Below, piece by piece: positions 19,445 to 27,968 of a DNA stretch of 64,000 nucleotides. The translations under genes were made by a program, and so were the position numbers. The stretch's first letter is position 1. Each line of letters opens with the position of its first letter. Origin of the DNA: Nocardia crassostreae (lineage in GTDB: Bacteria; Actinomycetota; Actinomycetes; Mycobacteriales; Mycobacteriaceae); contig NZ_BDCH01000025.1 of the NCBI RefSeq assembly GCF_001613405.1, positions 1 through 64,000 on the forward strand, read 5' to 3'. The notes beneath the pieces were generated by a model that was not told where the DNA came from, did no database searches, and was given only the letters and a program-made list of their open reading frames with translations.

Positions 19445-20421
19445 ATCGGTATTTGCGGCTCGGCCTGTTCGCGGCCGGATTCGTGGTGCTGCTGCTGGTC
19501 GGTTCGACGGCCATCAAGCAGGCGCAGTTCGGGGACAAGACGATTCACGCGGAATTCGCACAGGCCGCCGGGCTGCGGCCGGGTGCGACGGTGGACGTCT
19601 CCGGTATCGAGGTCGGCACCGTCGCGGCGGTGAAGCTGGACGGCGACAAGGTTCTGGTGGATTTCAAGGTGCGCCGGGACCTGCGGTTGAGCTCGAATGC
19701 CCGGGCGGCCATCAAGATGTCGACCATTCTGGGCCGCCTGCATGTGGACCTGGTGCCTGGCAATGGCGAGGCGCTGGCCGGGGATCGCATCACCATCGAG
19801 AACACCACCGTGCCCTACAACTTGGGCAAGGTCATTCAGGATCCCGAGTACAAGTCCTCGTTCGAGCACATCGAGCGAATCGACCCCGTGAAGCTGCGCC
19901 AGGCTCTCGACACCGTCAACCAGCAGATGGGCGAATCCCCCGAGCTGGCCGTGCAGGCCCTCGACAGCGTCGGCGCGCTGGCCAAGGTCATCAATGACCG
20001 CCGCGACGAGGTCGACACCCTGCTGAAAGGCATGGATGTGGTCGCGCAGCTGGCGGCAGACAATCAGAACAGCGTGCTGCTCCTGCTGACTCGCGGCGAG
20101 GCCATCGGCACCGCCGTACAGCAGCGCCAGACCCTGCTGCGCAGCCTGCTCGACAATGTCGCGGCGCTGTCGCGGCTGTTGCAGGAGATGGGCCTGGAGA
20201 ACAACGGTCAGCTCGGGCCGCTCATCGGTGATCTCAACACCATGTCCGAGGGCTTGGAGAAGAACAAGCAGAACCTCGACCGGCTGTACGAGATCATGCC
20301 GGTCGCCTTGCGGCAGTTCAACAATGTGGTCGGCAACGGGCCGTACGGCGAGGTGTACGCACCGTGGCTGTTCCCGGACAACTGGCTGTGCTTCGCGCAG
20401 GCCATTCAGGGGTGCGAGTAA
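19441..20421 (+). CDS. mceC: MCE family protein C
   Basis: This 326-residue MCE protein starts at ATG 19441, which overlaps the mceB stop; the open frame upstream is only a shadow. It has a membrane anchor (LGLFAAGFVVLLLVG), the MCE domain at about residues 30-110 (AEFAQAAGLRPGATVDVSGI) and a long helical tail ending with WLFPDNWLCFAQAI, typical of MceC. The stop TAA shares its last base with the mceD start. Confidence 0.92.
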   Translation: MNRYLRLGLFAAGFVVLLLVGSTAIKQAQFGDKTIHAEFAQAAGLRPGATVDVSGIEVGTVAAVKLDGDKVLVDFKVRRDLRLSSNARAAIKMSTILGRLHVDLVPGNGEALAGDRITIENTTVPYNLGKVIQDPEYKSSFEHIERIDPVKLRQALDTVNQQMGESPELAVQALDSVGALAKVINDRRDEVDTLLKGMDVVAQLAADNQNSVLLLLTRGEAIGTAVQQRQTLLRSLLDNVAALSRLLQEMGLENNGQLGPLIGDLNTMSEGLEKNKQNLDRLYEIMPVALRQFNNVVGNGPYGEVYAPWLFPDNWLCFAQAIQGCE

Positions 20422-21539
20422 TGAGGGCGTGGACGAGACCGCGGGCACTGCTGAAGCTGGCCGCGGTGTGCTGGGCGGCCGCGGTGGAGGCGGGGTGCGG
20501 GGTGCTGCCGGACAGCGTGAGCTCACTGCCCGGGCGGTATCTCGGCGACCGCATGCGGGTCAGCGCGGACTTCGAGAACGTGGCGGGTCTGTATGCGGGC
20601 AATGAGGTTGCGGTACTGGGTGTTCCGATCGGCACGGTCGAATCCGTCACGCCCAAGGGCAGTTACGTCGAGGTGATCATGTCACTGGATCGCAGCGTCA
20701 AGATTCCGGCCGATGCCATGGCGGCGCTGGTCAATCCGCAACTGATCACCAACCGGCATGTGGAATTGGCCCCGGCGTATACGGGCGACGGTCCGGTACT
20801 CGCGGACGGCGCGCATATTCCCTTGCCGCGCACCAGGGTTCCCGTCGAACTCGATCGCATTCTCGCCAATTTCGATCAGCTCGGCGCCGCGCTGAAGGGC
20901 GACAACGAGACCGGCCCGATGGCGAGCCGCGTCCTGTTTCCGCTCCTGGACGGCAATGGCGACCGGCTCCGCGAAACCCTCGACGCGCTGTCGTCGGCCT
21001 TCGAGGTCACCTTCGCCAACAAGGACCAGATCGCGAATACGATCATCGAACTCAACGAGATCACCAAGATCATCGCGTCCAATGATCAGACCGTCCGCGA
21101 TTTCAGCGGCCGCCTCACCGAACTGGTGAGCCTCATGGGCGAGCAGGCTCCCGGTCTGCAGGCCGTACTGGCCCAACTCGACGACTTCGTCACCAATACG
21201 GCCACCCTCGTCGGCGAGAACCAGGATCAGCTCGCCGGAGCGCTGACCCGCTTCGTCACCATTTCCGAGCAGATGCGGCTCAATGCCCGCGGTCTCACCG
21301 AGATCGTGGACGTCGCACCGCTCATGTTCCAGAACCTGGCCAATGCCACCAGCACCGAACATCAGGCGCTGCGGCTGCACGGCCTGCTGGACAAATCGGC
21401 GCTCGACGGCGAGGCGCTGGCGCTGTTCTGCGAGCGCGTCATGATGCGCCTTGACGGCTGCCGCACCGGCAAGATCCAGGACTTCGGTCCCGACTTCGGG
21501 CTCACCGCCGCGCTGCTCGGGATTGCGAGCATCGAATGA
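20421..21539 (+). CDS. mceD: MCE family protein D
   Basis: This 372-residue MCE protein starts at ATG 20421 (TAATG junction with mceC). The N-terminus is hydrophobic and contains AAAVEAGCG, which looks like a degenerate lipobox but has Glu at -3, so lipidation is doubtful. The MCE domain runs from about residue 45 to 125 (VSADFENVAGLYAGNEVAVL) and is followed by an extended helical region. It is part of the hexameric Mce assembly. Confidence 0.9.
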   Translation: MRAWTRPRALLKLAAVCWAAAVEAGCGVLPDSVSSLPGRYLGDRMRVSADFENVAGLYAGNEVAVLGVPIGTVESVTPKGSYVEVIMSLDRSVKIPADAMAALVNPQLITNRHVELAPAYTGDGPVLADGAHIPLPRTRVPVELDRILANFDQLGAALKGDNETGPMASRVLFPLLDGNGDRLRETLDALSSAFEVTFANKDQIANTIIELNEITKIIASNDQTVRDFSGRLTELVSLMGEQAPGLQAVLAQLDDFVTNTATLVGENQDQLAGALTRFVTISEQMRLNARGLTEIVDVAPLMFQNLANATSTEHQALRLHGLLDKSALDGEALALFCERVMMRLDGCRTGKIQDFGPDFGLTAALLGIASIE

Positions 21540-22660
21540 GCGCGCGAATTCGCGGTATCGCGGCCGCAGTGACCGTGGCGGCGCTCACCGGCGCGAGCGG
21601 TTGCGCGGTGTCGGTGAGCAATGTGCCCATGCCCGAACCCGGAATCGGCGCACCCGGTTACACCATTCACGTGGCGTTCAAGGATGCGCTCAATCTGCCC
21701 GACCGGGCGCACGTGAAGATCGGCGGCACCGATATCGGGGTGGTCACCGATATCTCGACGACGAACTTCATCGCCGATGTGGAAATGCTGATTCGCGAGG
21801 ACATTCGGCTCCCCCACGGCACCACCGCCGAACTGCGCCAGGCCACTCCGCTCGGCGACATGTTCGTGGCCATGACGCTGCCGTCCACGGCGGAGGCGGG
21901 CGAACCGCTGCGCGACGGCGACACCATCGGCACCGATCGGACCTCGGCCGGGGCCTCGGTGGAACAGCTCATGATGTCGATCTCGCTGCTGCTCAATGGC
22001 GGCGGCATCAATCAGGCGGCGCGCATCACCACCGAGATGAACTCCATGTTCGCCGGGAAGGCGCCGCAATTGCGGCATCTGATCACCGAAATGACCGGTG
22101 TCATCGCCGCATTGAATCAACGCACCGGCGATATCGACGGCGTGCTCGGCGGCCTGGACGTGCTCACCGGCGAACTCGCGCGGCGCAAGGCCGAACTCGG
22201 CGCCGCCGCCGATACCTTTCCGCAGTTGATCGGGCTGTTCACCGAGAACAACCAGCAGATCGTGGACCTGCTGACCGAGGTGTCCACCACCATGACCGCG
22301 CTCGGCGATTTCAGCGACACCACCGGCACCGAATTCGTGAGCCTGTTCAACAGCATTCAGGCCCTCATGTCGGGCTTCGCGCAGATGGGCGACAACCTCA
22401 CCGGGACGCTCGACGGGTTGCACGCCATCTATCCCTCGCTCATGGCCAGCCTGGACGGTCCGGCGCTGGCGGTGGCCGCGACGGTGTCGTACCTGAACGT
22501 CGGCGCGCTCACCGATCCCGCGGGCAGCCGATGGCCCGAACTCGGCGATGCCGGACTGTTCATCGGGAGCCTGGTGCAGGTGCTGGGGAAGGTGTTCGGG
22601 CGGCTCACCAGTCCCCCGCAGCTGCCCGGCGCGCTGCCCGCAGAAGGCGGTGAGCGATGA
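21536..22660 (+). CDS. mceE: MCE family lipoprotein E
   Basis: This 374-residue MCE protein has a lipoprotein signal peptide with the lipobox LTGASGC (Cys23). Position five of the mce operon is the usual site of the lipoprotein (LprK-type) member. The MCE domain lies at about residues 40-120 (YTIHVAFKDALNLPDRAHVK). The C-terminal helical part would line the Mce tube. It overlaps mceD and mceF by 4 bp each. Confidence 0.92.
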   Translation: MSARIRGIAAAVTVAALTGASGCAVSVSNVPMPEPGIGAPGYTIHVAFKDALNLPDRAHVKIGGTDIGVVTDISTTNFIADVEMLIREDIRLPHGTTAELRQATPLGDMFVAMTLPSTAEAGEPLRDGDTIGTDRTSAGASVEQLMMSISLLLNGGGINQAARITTEMNSMFAGKAPQLRHLITEMTGVIAALNQRTGDIDGVLGGLDVLTGELARRKAELGAAADTFPQLIGLFTENNQQIVDLLTEVSTTMTALGDFSDTTGTEFVSLFNSIQALMSGFAQMGDNLTGTLDGLHAIYPSLMASLDGPALAVAATVSYLNVGALTDPAGSRWPELGDAGLFIGSLVQVLGKVFGRLTSPPQLPGALPAEGGER

Positions 22661-23832
22661 ATTCACCACTGTGGCAATGGATGGTGCGCAGGCGCATCGG
22701 CCTCGCCAATGTCGGTCTCGTGGTCGTGCTCCTGATCGGCAGCGGCTATATCGGCGGCTCTGTGCTGCGGTTCGATCCGCTGCCGCACACCATGACCGTC
22801 ACCGTCGAGCTCGCCTCCTCGGGCGGGCTGGCGGCCGGAAACGACGTCACCTTCCGGGGTAGCCGGGTGGGCCGGGTCGGCGAGGTTCGGGTCTCCGGCG
22901 ACGGTGTCGCGGCCATTGCCGAGATCGAGGATTCGGTGCGAATTCCGGTGGGCGGCACCGTCGCCGTCGGCCGGTTGTCGGCGGCGGGTGAGCAGTACCT
23001 CGATTTCCGGCCCGATTCCGATACCGGGCCGTATCTGCGCGACGGCACGGTCGTGGAGCGCGCTCGCACCAGCGTCCCGGTCGCCATTCAGTCGGTGTTC
23101 GCGAATATGAGCGACTTCATCGGCGGTATGAATCCGGACCGGCTGACCGTCATCATCGACGAACTGGACAAGGCCCTGGCCGGTGGTCCGGATCGGCTGC
23201 GCAACATGATCTCCGGTATCAGCCGCGCCATGGCCGGGCTCACCGATCTGCTGCCGCAGACCCGGCAGTTGATCGAGAATCTGGAGATCATCGCCGAGAC
23301 CACCTCGCACGCGCAGCCCGATCTGGGCACGCTCACCGCGGCGGGCAGCACCCTGTTCCACCAATTCGCCGCGGCCGACCGGGAATTGCGCGAGCTGCTG
23401 CGACAGGGCCCGGGGCAGCTCGCCACGCTGGGCGGGTTCCTCACCGCGACCGAGGACCCCATGACCAATCTGGTGACGAACTTCGTGGCCATCACCCGCG
23501 CGGCGAAGCTGCGCGCACCGGCCATCGCGGCGCTGTTCCCGGCGCTGCGGGTGGGCTCGGCGGCGCTCGGGGTGCCCGCCCACGACGGGGCCTACCACAC
23601 GCTGGTCGATCCCTGGCCGCGCCCGACCTGCGAATACAACACCATCCCGGTCGTTCCCACCCAGGCCGTCGTGGATACCCGGGTGCGGCTCTACAACTAC
23701 TGCGTCACCAATGATCCGGCCCTGCAGATTCGCGGGTCGGCCAATGCGCCGCGGCCGGATGTGCCGGACAACGGCGTGACCGCGCCGCCGGGTGTGACCG
23801 GTGACGAACTCTCCCAGCCCATACCCCGATAG
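22657..23832 (+). CDS. mceF: MCE family protein F
   Basis: This 391-residue last MCE subunit has a membrane anchor (IGLANVGLVVVLLIGSGYIG), the MCE domain at about residues 45-125 (GLAAGNDVTFRGSRVGRVGE) and a helical region. The tail contains CEYNTIPVVPTQAVVDTRVR and a second Cys in YNYCVTNDPALQ, the paired cysteines usual for MceF. It is followed after 10 bp by the Mce-associated protein. Confidence 0.92.
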   Translation: MNSPLWQWMVRRRIGLANVGLVVVLLIGSGYIGGSVLRFDPLPHTMTVTVELASSGGLAAGNDVTFRGSRVGRVGEVRVSGDGVAAIAEIEDSVRIPVGGTVAVGRLSAAGEQYLDFRPDSDTGPYLRDGTVVERARTSVPVAIQSVFANMSDFIGGMNPDRLTVIIDELDKALAGGPDRLRNMISGISRAMAGLTDLLPQTRQLIENLEIIAETTSHAQPDLGTLTAAGSTLFHQFAAADRELRELLRQGPGQLATLGGFLTATEDPMTNLVTNFVAITRAAKLRAPAIAALFPALRVGSAALGVPAHDGAYHTLVDPWPRPTCEYNTIPVVPTQAVVDTRVRLYNYCVTNDPALQIRGSANAPRPDVPDNGVTAPPGVTGDELSQPIPR

Positions 23833-23842
23833 GAGCGAACCG

Positions 23843-24547
23843 ATGAGCGAGATCGAGTTGACCAAGGACGCGCCTGCCGAGGACGGAGCCGAGGCGGTGG
23901 TCGACACCGCGACGGCGGCAGCCGCAGCGCCGGAAGCCGGGCAGCCGGAGGCCGCGGAGCCGGACGCGCAGGAGCCGGACACGGAGGCGCCCGTGTCCGA
24001 ATCCGAAAGCCCGGCACGGCGTTTCGCGCTGCCCGAGTTCGGCGCGCGCGGCCGGGTCGCGCCGCGCGCCGCCGTCGCGCTGGTGCTCGGCGCGGCGGTG
24101 GGATCGAGCGTGTTCTTCTTCGTCCAGGACCGCGACAAACAGGCCCTGCTCGATGCCCGCGAGGCCGCGCGCACCGCCGCCTGCGCCTATGCCCCCAAGC
24201 TCGCCACCTACGACGCCAAGGATCTCGACGCCTATTTCACCGGCGTCCTCGACGGCGCGACCGGCGACTGGCACAAGCAGTTCGATTCCACCAGCAAGGA
24301 TCTGCGCGAGGTCCTCACCCAGGGCGAGGTGGTCTCCAAGGCCACCGACGTCCAATGCGCCATTCGCACCAGCGATGAAGACTCCGCCGAAGCCATTGTG
24401 GTGATCGGTCAGACCATCACCAGCCTGGGCACCCAGAACAAGCCCGCCCCCGGTCAGCTCTCGATGGTCATGCGGCTGGAGCGTTCCGGGGATCGCTGGC
24501 TGGTGAACAAGGTCAACTCCCCGCTCGCCCAGCAGACACAGCCGTGA
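23843..24547 (+). CDS. Mce-associated membrane protein
   Basis: This 234-residue protein begins with about 60 residues rich in Glu, Ala and Pro. One membrane segment follows (RAAVALVLGAAVGSSVFFFV, about residues 72-92), then an extracytoplasmic alpha/beta domain with paired Cys (ACAYAPKLATYDAKDLDAYF and VQCAIRTSDED), the layout of Mam proteins encoded at the end of mce operons and thought to stabilise the transporter. ATG 23843 has AGGAG 10 bp upstream. The stop overlaps the next GTG by 4 bp. Confidence 0.85.
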   Translation: MSEIELTKDAPAEDGAEAVVDTATAAAAAPEAGQPEAAEPDAQEPDTEAPVSESESPARRFALPEFGARGRVAPRAAVALVLGAAVGSSVFFFVQDRDKQALLDAREAARTAACAYAPKLATYDAKDLDAYFTGVLDGATGDWHKQFDSTSKDLREVLTQGEVVSKATDVQCAIRTSDEDSAEAIVVIGQTITSLGTQNKPAPGQLSMVMRLERSGDRWLVNKVNSPLAQQTQP

Positions 24548-25833
24548 GCCAACGCCATCAACCCGGCAGGGACGCAAAAGACCTGGTGGCTACCATTGCT
24601 GATATGACCGTCGAGCCGCAGCGAGTGATCCGGCGCCGTCCGAAGAACCGGCGCGCCCAGATCGCCGCCACCTCCGCGGCCGCCTTCGGCTCGCTCGGCT
24701 ATCACGGGGTGAGCATGGAGGATATCGCCGCTCGTCTCGGAATCTCCTCGGCCGCACTGTATCGGCACTATCCGAGCAAGTACGCGCTGTTCCGGGAGGA
24801 GCTGCTGCGGCTGGGACAGCTGACCGTGGACGCGGCCACCCCGCCCGACGCCGCCGAGGGCCTGACGCCACGGCAGCGGCTGGACAGCGTGCTGGACAAG
24901 ATGATCGCGGAGACCATTGCCAACCGGTCCACCGTGGCGCTGGTGCGCTGGGAGCGGCGCTATCTCGACGAGACCGATCGGCGGACCCTCGAGGACCAGT
25001 TCGCGACGGCGCTGGCCACGCTGCGGCAGCTGATCGAGGATGTGCGCCCGGAGTTGGACGGGCACGATCGCGCGGTGCGGGCGGTGACGCTGCTCAGCGT
25101 GATCAGCAGCATTGGCGACCATCACGCCGCGCTGCCCGCGAAAACGCTCACCGCGCTGCTGCATTCGGCCTGCGGGTCGGTGATCGACGGTGAACTGCCG
25201 CCGCCGGGAACCGAGACCGGGCCGCCGCGGGCCATCGAGATTCCGCAGTCGTTCAAGCACGAGCTGCTGCTGAAGAAGGCCGTGGAGTTGTTCCACGCGC
25301 GCGGCTATCCCAATGTGAGCGTGGAGGACATTGCCGCGGCGGCGGATCTGTCGGCGGCGTCCGCGGTGTACCGGTACTACCGCAGTAAGGGCGATCTGCT
25401 CGCGGCGGCGTTCCGGCGGGCGGCGGATCGGGTGTCCGGGGCCATCGGCCCGGCGGTGGCCTCCTCGTCGAGTTCCGCCGAAGCCCTGACCAAACTCATC
25501 GACCTCTATGTCGCCGGTTCATTCGCCGAACGTGAGCTGACTTTCGTCTATTACGCGGAATTCGGTCACGTCGCGCCGGAGGAACGCACCATGCTGCGCA
25601 ATGTGCAGCGGCTCATCGTGGCCGAATGGGTGCGATTGCTGGTGGCGGTGCGGCCGGAACTCTCCGAGGGGGAGGCGCGCATTCTGGTGCACGCCGCCTT
25701 CGGGTTGGTGGTCGATCTGGGCCGGGTATTCGGTGATGATCTCGCCGCCTCCCCTGGCTCGCGCATCTGCCCGCAGGAGAGGGTTATTCGCCTGATGGAG
25801 ATCACCCTCTTCGGGGCCGGGGCCGGTCGCTGA
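24544..25833 (+). CDS. Tandem TetR-family regulator (Mce3R-like architecture)
   Basis: This 429-residue protein contains two complete TetR units. The first helix-turn-helix is at about residues 38-85 (MEDIAARLGISSAALYRHYP) and the second at about 240-290 (VEDIAAAADLSAASAVYRYY). Each is followed by its own helical ligand domain. M. tuberculosis Mce3R is likewise a single-chain double TetR that represses an mce operon, and this gene is joined to the end of an mce operon by a GTGA overlap, so autoregulation of the cluster is a fair inference. ATG 24604 is an alternative start that keeps both HTH domains. Confidence 0.87.
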   Translation: MSQRHQPGRDAKDLVATIADMTVEPQRVIRRRPKNRRAQIAATSAAAFGSLGYHGVSMEDIAARLGISSAALYRHYPSKYALFREELLRLGQLTVDAATPPDAAEGLTPRQRLDSVLDKMIAETIANRSTVALVRWERRYLDETDRRTLEDQFATALATLRQLIEDVRPELDGHDRAVRAVTLLSVISSIGDHHAALPAKTLTALLHSACGSVIDGELPPPGTETGPPRAIEIPQSFKHELLLKKAVELFHARGYPNVSVEDIAAAADLSAASAVYRYYRSKGDLLAAAFRRAADRVSGAIGPAVASSSSSAEALTKLIDLYVAGSFAERELTFVYYAEFGHVAPEERTMLRNVQRLIVAEWVRLLVAVRPELSEGEARILVHAAFGLVVDLGRVFGDDLAASPGSRICPQERVIRLMEITLFGAGAGR

Positions 25834-25844
25834 CCGGCGGTGCG

Positions 25845-26054
25845 CTATCCGGCGACGGCGAATGAGACCACGGGCGTGAAGGGCGCGTAATCGCGGACGT
25901 GCCCGCTCTCCCATTCCCACAACGAAATCGGATCCACCGAGACTCCGCTCTGCAGAATGAGTCGCCAGCCAGCGTCCTCGCGCTGCCAGATGTCGCCGTC
26001 CCGATCCCAATACAGGCCACCGGATAGCGGTTCGACCGTGTCACTCCGGCTCAT
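25845..26054 (-). CDS. Hypothetical protein, 69 residues
   Basis: This short acidic, Trp-rich protein (GGLYWDRDGDIWQREDAGWR) has no signal peptide or membrane segment. ATG 26054 is preceded by GGAGAGGA, a good ribosome-binding site, which supports a real gene. It converges on the tandem TetR gene 11 bp away. No family is recognised. Confidence 0.55.
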   Translation of the reverse strand: MSRSDTVEPLSGGLYWDRDGDIWQREDAGWRLILQSGVSVDPISLWEWESGHVRDYAPFTPVVSFAVAG

Positions 26055-26285
26055 GCTGTTCCTCTCCGGTAATAGCGATCAGCGACTGCGCGGGGACCAA
26101 CTGTTTCGGGTGATTTATGCGTTTCCTTGGTGCAAATATATTTGCCGAACATTCGCGAATGCAGGAAGCGGAGGGCGCGAGTCGAATTCCGGTTACCGAT
26201 CCGGACGCCGGGCGCGATAGGAAGGTGTCAGCTTCGGCGGGTGTTGTCCGGCAGTGCGCCGGGATCGCAAGGGGGACCGGGAAAT

Positions 26286-26717
26286 ATGAAGTCACGCTGT
26301 CGCGCGGCCATTGCCGCGGCCACGGGGATGGTGGCGGCGCTCATGAGCGCCGCCGGACCCGCATACGGTTCACAGACCGACCAGTTTCGAACGCCCAGTG
26401 GGAATATCGTCTGCGCCACCGGAACTCGGGGCGTGGTCTGCCAAATCCTGGAGTACAGCTACGCGCCGCCGCAGCGGCCCGACACCTGCCACGGGACCTA
26501 CGGGGATGTGTTCTCGCAGTGGGACGGCCGACCGGCCGAAATCCGCTGCCACACCGATCGGCCGTTCGATCCGCAGCAGGGCGAGATCATCGAATACGGC
26601 AAGACGGTGCAGGCCGCCGATGTGGTCTGCACCGTCTTACCTGCCTATATCGAATGTCTGGATCCCTATGCCCGGCACGGCTTCCGGCTCTCGCGGGAGT
26701 CCTACACCGTGTACTGA
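26286..26717 (+). CDS. Secreted cysteine-rich protein
   Basis: This 143-residue protein starts at ATG 26286 with a Sec signal peptide (MKSRCRAAIAAATGMVAAL, cleavage near PAYG-SQ). The mature part carries six cysteines, probably three disulfides, and the phrase FRTPSGNIVCATGTRGVVCQ, which resembles the DUF6636-type secreted proteins of mycobacteria and nocardiae. Function is unknown. Its TGA and the TGA of the converging cutinase-family gene meet in the palindrome TGATCA. Confidence 0.72.
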   Translation: MKSRCRAAIAAATGMVAALMSAAGPAYGSQTDQFRTPSGNIVCATGTRGVVCQILEYSYAPPQRPDTCHGTYGDVFSQWDGRPAEIRCHTDRPFDPQQGEIIEYGKTVQAADVVCTVLPAYIECLDPYARHGFRLSRESYTVY

Positions 26718-27656
26718 TCAGGCGCCTTGGTTGGCCACGTCGACGAGCCAGTTGTGCAACCACGCGGTGGCGGTGGTGCCATTGGCATCGACCACGTAGC
26801 GCGGATAGGACTGATGCGCTCCGGAGATGATGAACTCCTGCACCTGCCGCGCCCACTGCTCGCTGGCCGGATCGTCCGGCGGCGCGGCGAGAATGGCATT
26901 GATACCGGGGAACAGCGCCTCGGCCGTGATCGATTGCAGGGTGAGCACATAGCTGCCGACCTGCAAGGGGTCCATGGCGGAGGCCTGGGTGAAGAGACCG
27001 GCGAAGCGTCCGGCTAGATCGTCGTTGGGCACCGAACAGTACAAATCGCCCTCCGCGCAGAAGGTTCGCACCTTCGGGCTCAGGAGGCCGAACCCGCCCA
27101 GGCGCGCCCCGCCCGCACCCGCGCCCGGCACCGGCGGGCCGACCAGCGCATCGGTCCGGGAGCGGCGCGGATCGGCCAGCAGACCCATCGCGGCCACCCG
27201 ATCGGGCGGCACAACGCCGAGCCCGGTGCCGATCTCCGCGGCCACGTCACCGGCCGCGTCCGCGCCCTGGCTGTAGCCGACCAGCGCGAAACGCGTGGCG
27301 GGGCAACGCGACGACATGGCGGAGATCATGCCGCGGAGATTGGTGACGGCCTCCCGCTTGGAATAGCCGTAGACCTCGCCCTCCCAGGGCAGGGCGGTGG
27401 CGACATAGCTGACGTAATCGGTGCGTACCGAGCCCGGTAGCCCGCGGGTCACCAGGGCGAGCATGCCCTGACTGTGCTCATCGCGGGAGGTTTCCCAGGT
27501 GCCCGGTACGGCGATCACATTCAGTTCGGGACAATTGGCGGGCGCCGCCTCCGCCGGGGGTGTGCCGGTGGTCCACAGGATCCCCACCGCAACAGCCACG
27601 GCCGCCGTGGCGACCGAGCACGTCTTTCCGAATGACCGTGTCGTTCGAAATAACAA
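26718..27656 (-). CDS. Cutinase-family secreted alpha/beta hydrolase
   Basis: This 312-residue exported serine hydrolase (PF01083 type) has a signal peptide at about residues 1-38 (VATAAVAVAVGILWTTG). The nucleophile elbow GYSQG is at 127-131 (S129), the candidate Asp is D204 in CAEGDLYC, and the candidate His is H281 in GAHQSYPRY. Disulfide cysteines flank these sites as in cutinases and Culp proteins. TTG 27656 is chosen as start because AAGGAG lies 7 bp upstream; a GTG at 27710 would add 18 residues before the signal peptide. Likely substrates are lipid esters outside the cell. Confidence 0.83.
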   Translation of the reverse strand: MLFRTTRSFGKTCSVATAAVAVAVGILWTTGTPPAEAAPANCPELNVIAVPGTWETSRDEHSQGMLALVTRGLPGSVRTDYVSYVATALPWEGEVYGYSKREAVTNLRGMISAMSSRCPATRFALVGYSQGADAAGDVAAEIGTGLGVVPPDRVAAMGLLADPRRSRTDALVGPPVPGAGAGGARLGGFGLLSPKVRTFCAEGDLYCSVPNDDLAGRFAGLFTQASAMDPLQVGSYVLTLQSITAEALFPGINAILAAPPDDPASEQWARQVQEFIISGAHQSYPRYVVDANGTTATAWLHNWLVDVANQGA

Positions 27657-27968
27657 GCCCTCACTCCTTGCCAGGTTGGTTCGAACCGCAGCGAATGTTC
27701 GGCAATCCACGCGTGCCGGTTAGAAAATACCAAGCAACTAGCGAGTTCAGTATCGGTCGGTGAATCTGATTATTCGAGGCACCACACCGGTCGCGGCACG
27801 GGCATTTGCGGGGGTGTCGCGTTCGTAGGGATTCGGGCGGTTTGTCCCACCCTGACCACAGCACGAGAGAATTGCTATAAACTTGAGTGCTTCTGATTTG
27901 GGAAAATTATGCTCGAGCTTGTAGAATCATCTATAACATAGTCGCAGTTGATCGAGCGGGAGTACCTC
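27657..27968. promoter_or_regulatory. 312-bp divergent intergenic region
   Basis: This gap separates the cutinase-family gene from the FAD oxidoreductase. Its right third is AT-rich and holds -10-like hexamers TAGAAT (27922-27927) and TATAAC (27932-27937) ahead of the oxidoreductase, with no well-spaced consensus -35. I see no coding signal, tRNA or strong hairpin in it. Confidence 0.35.
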
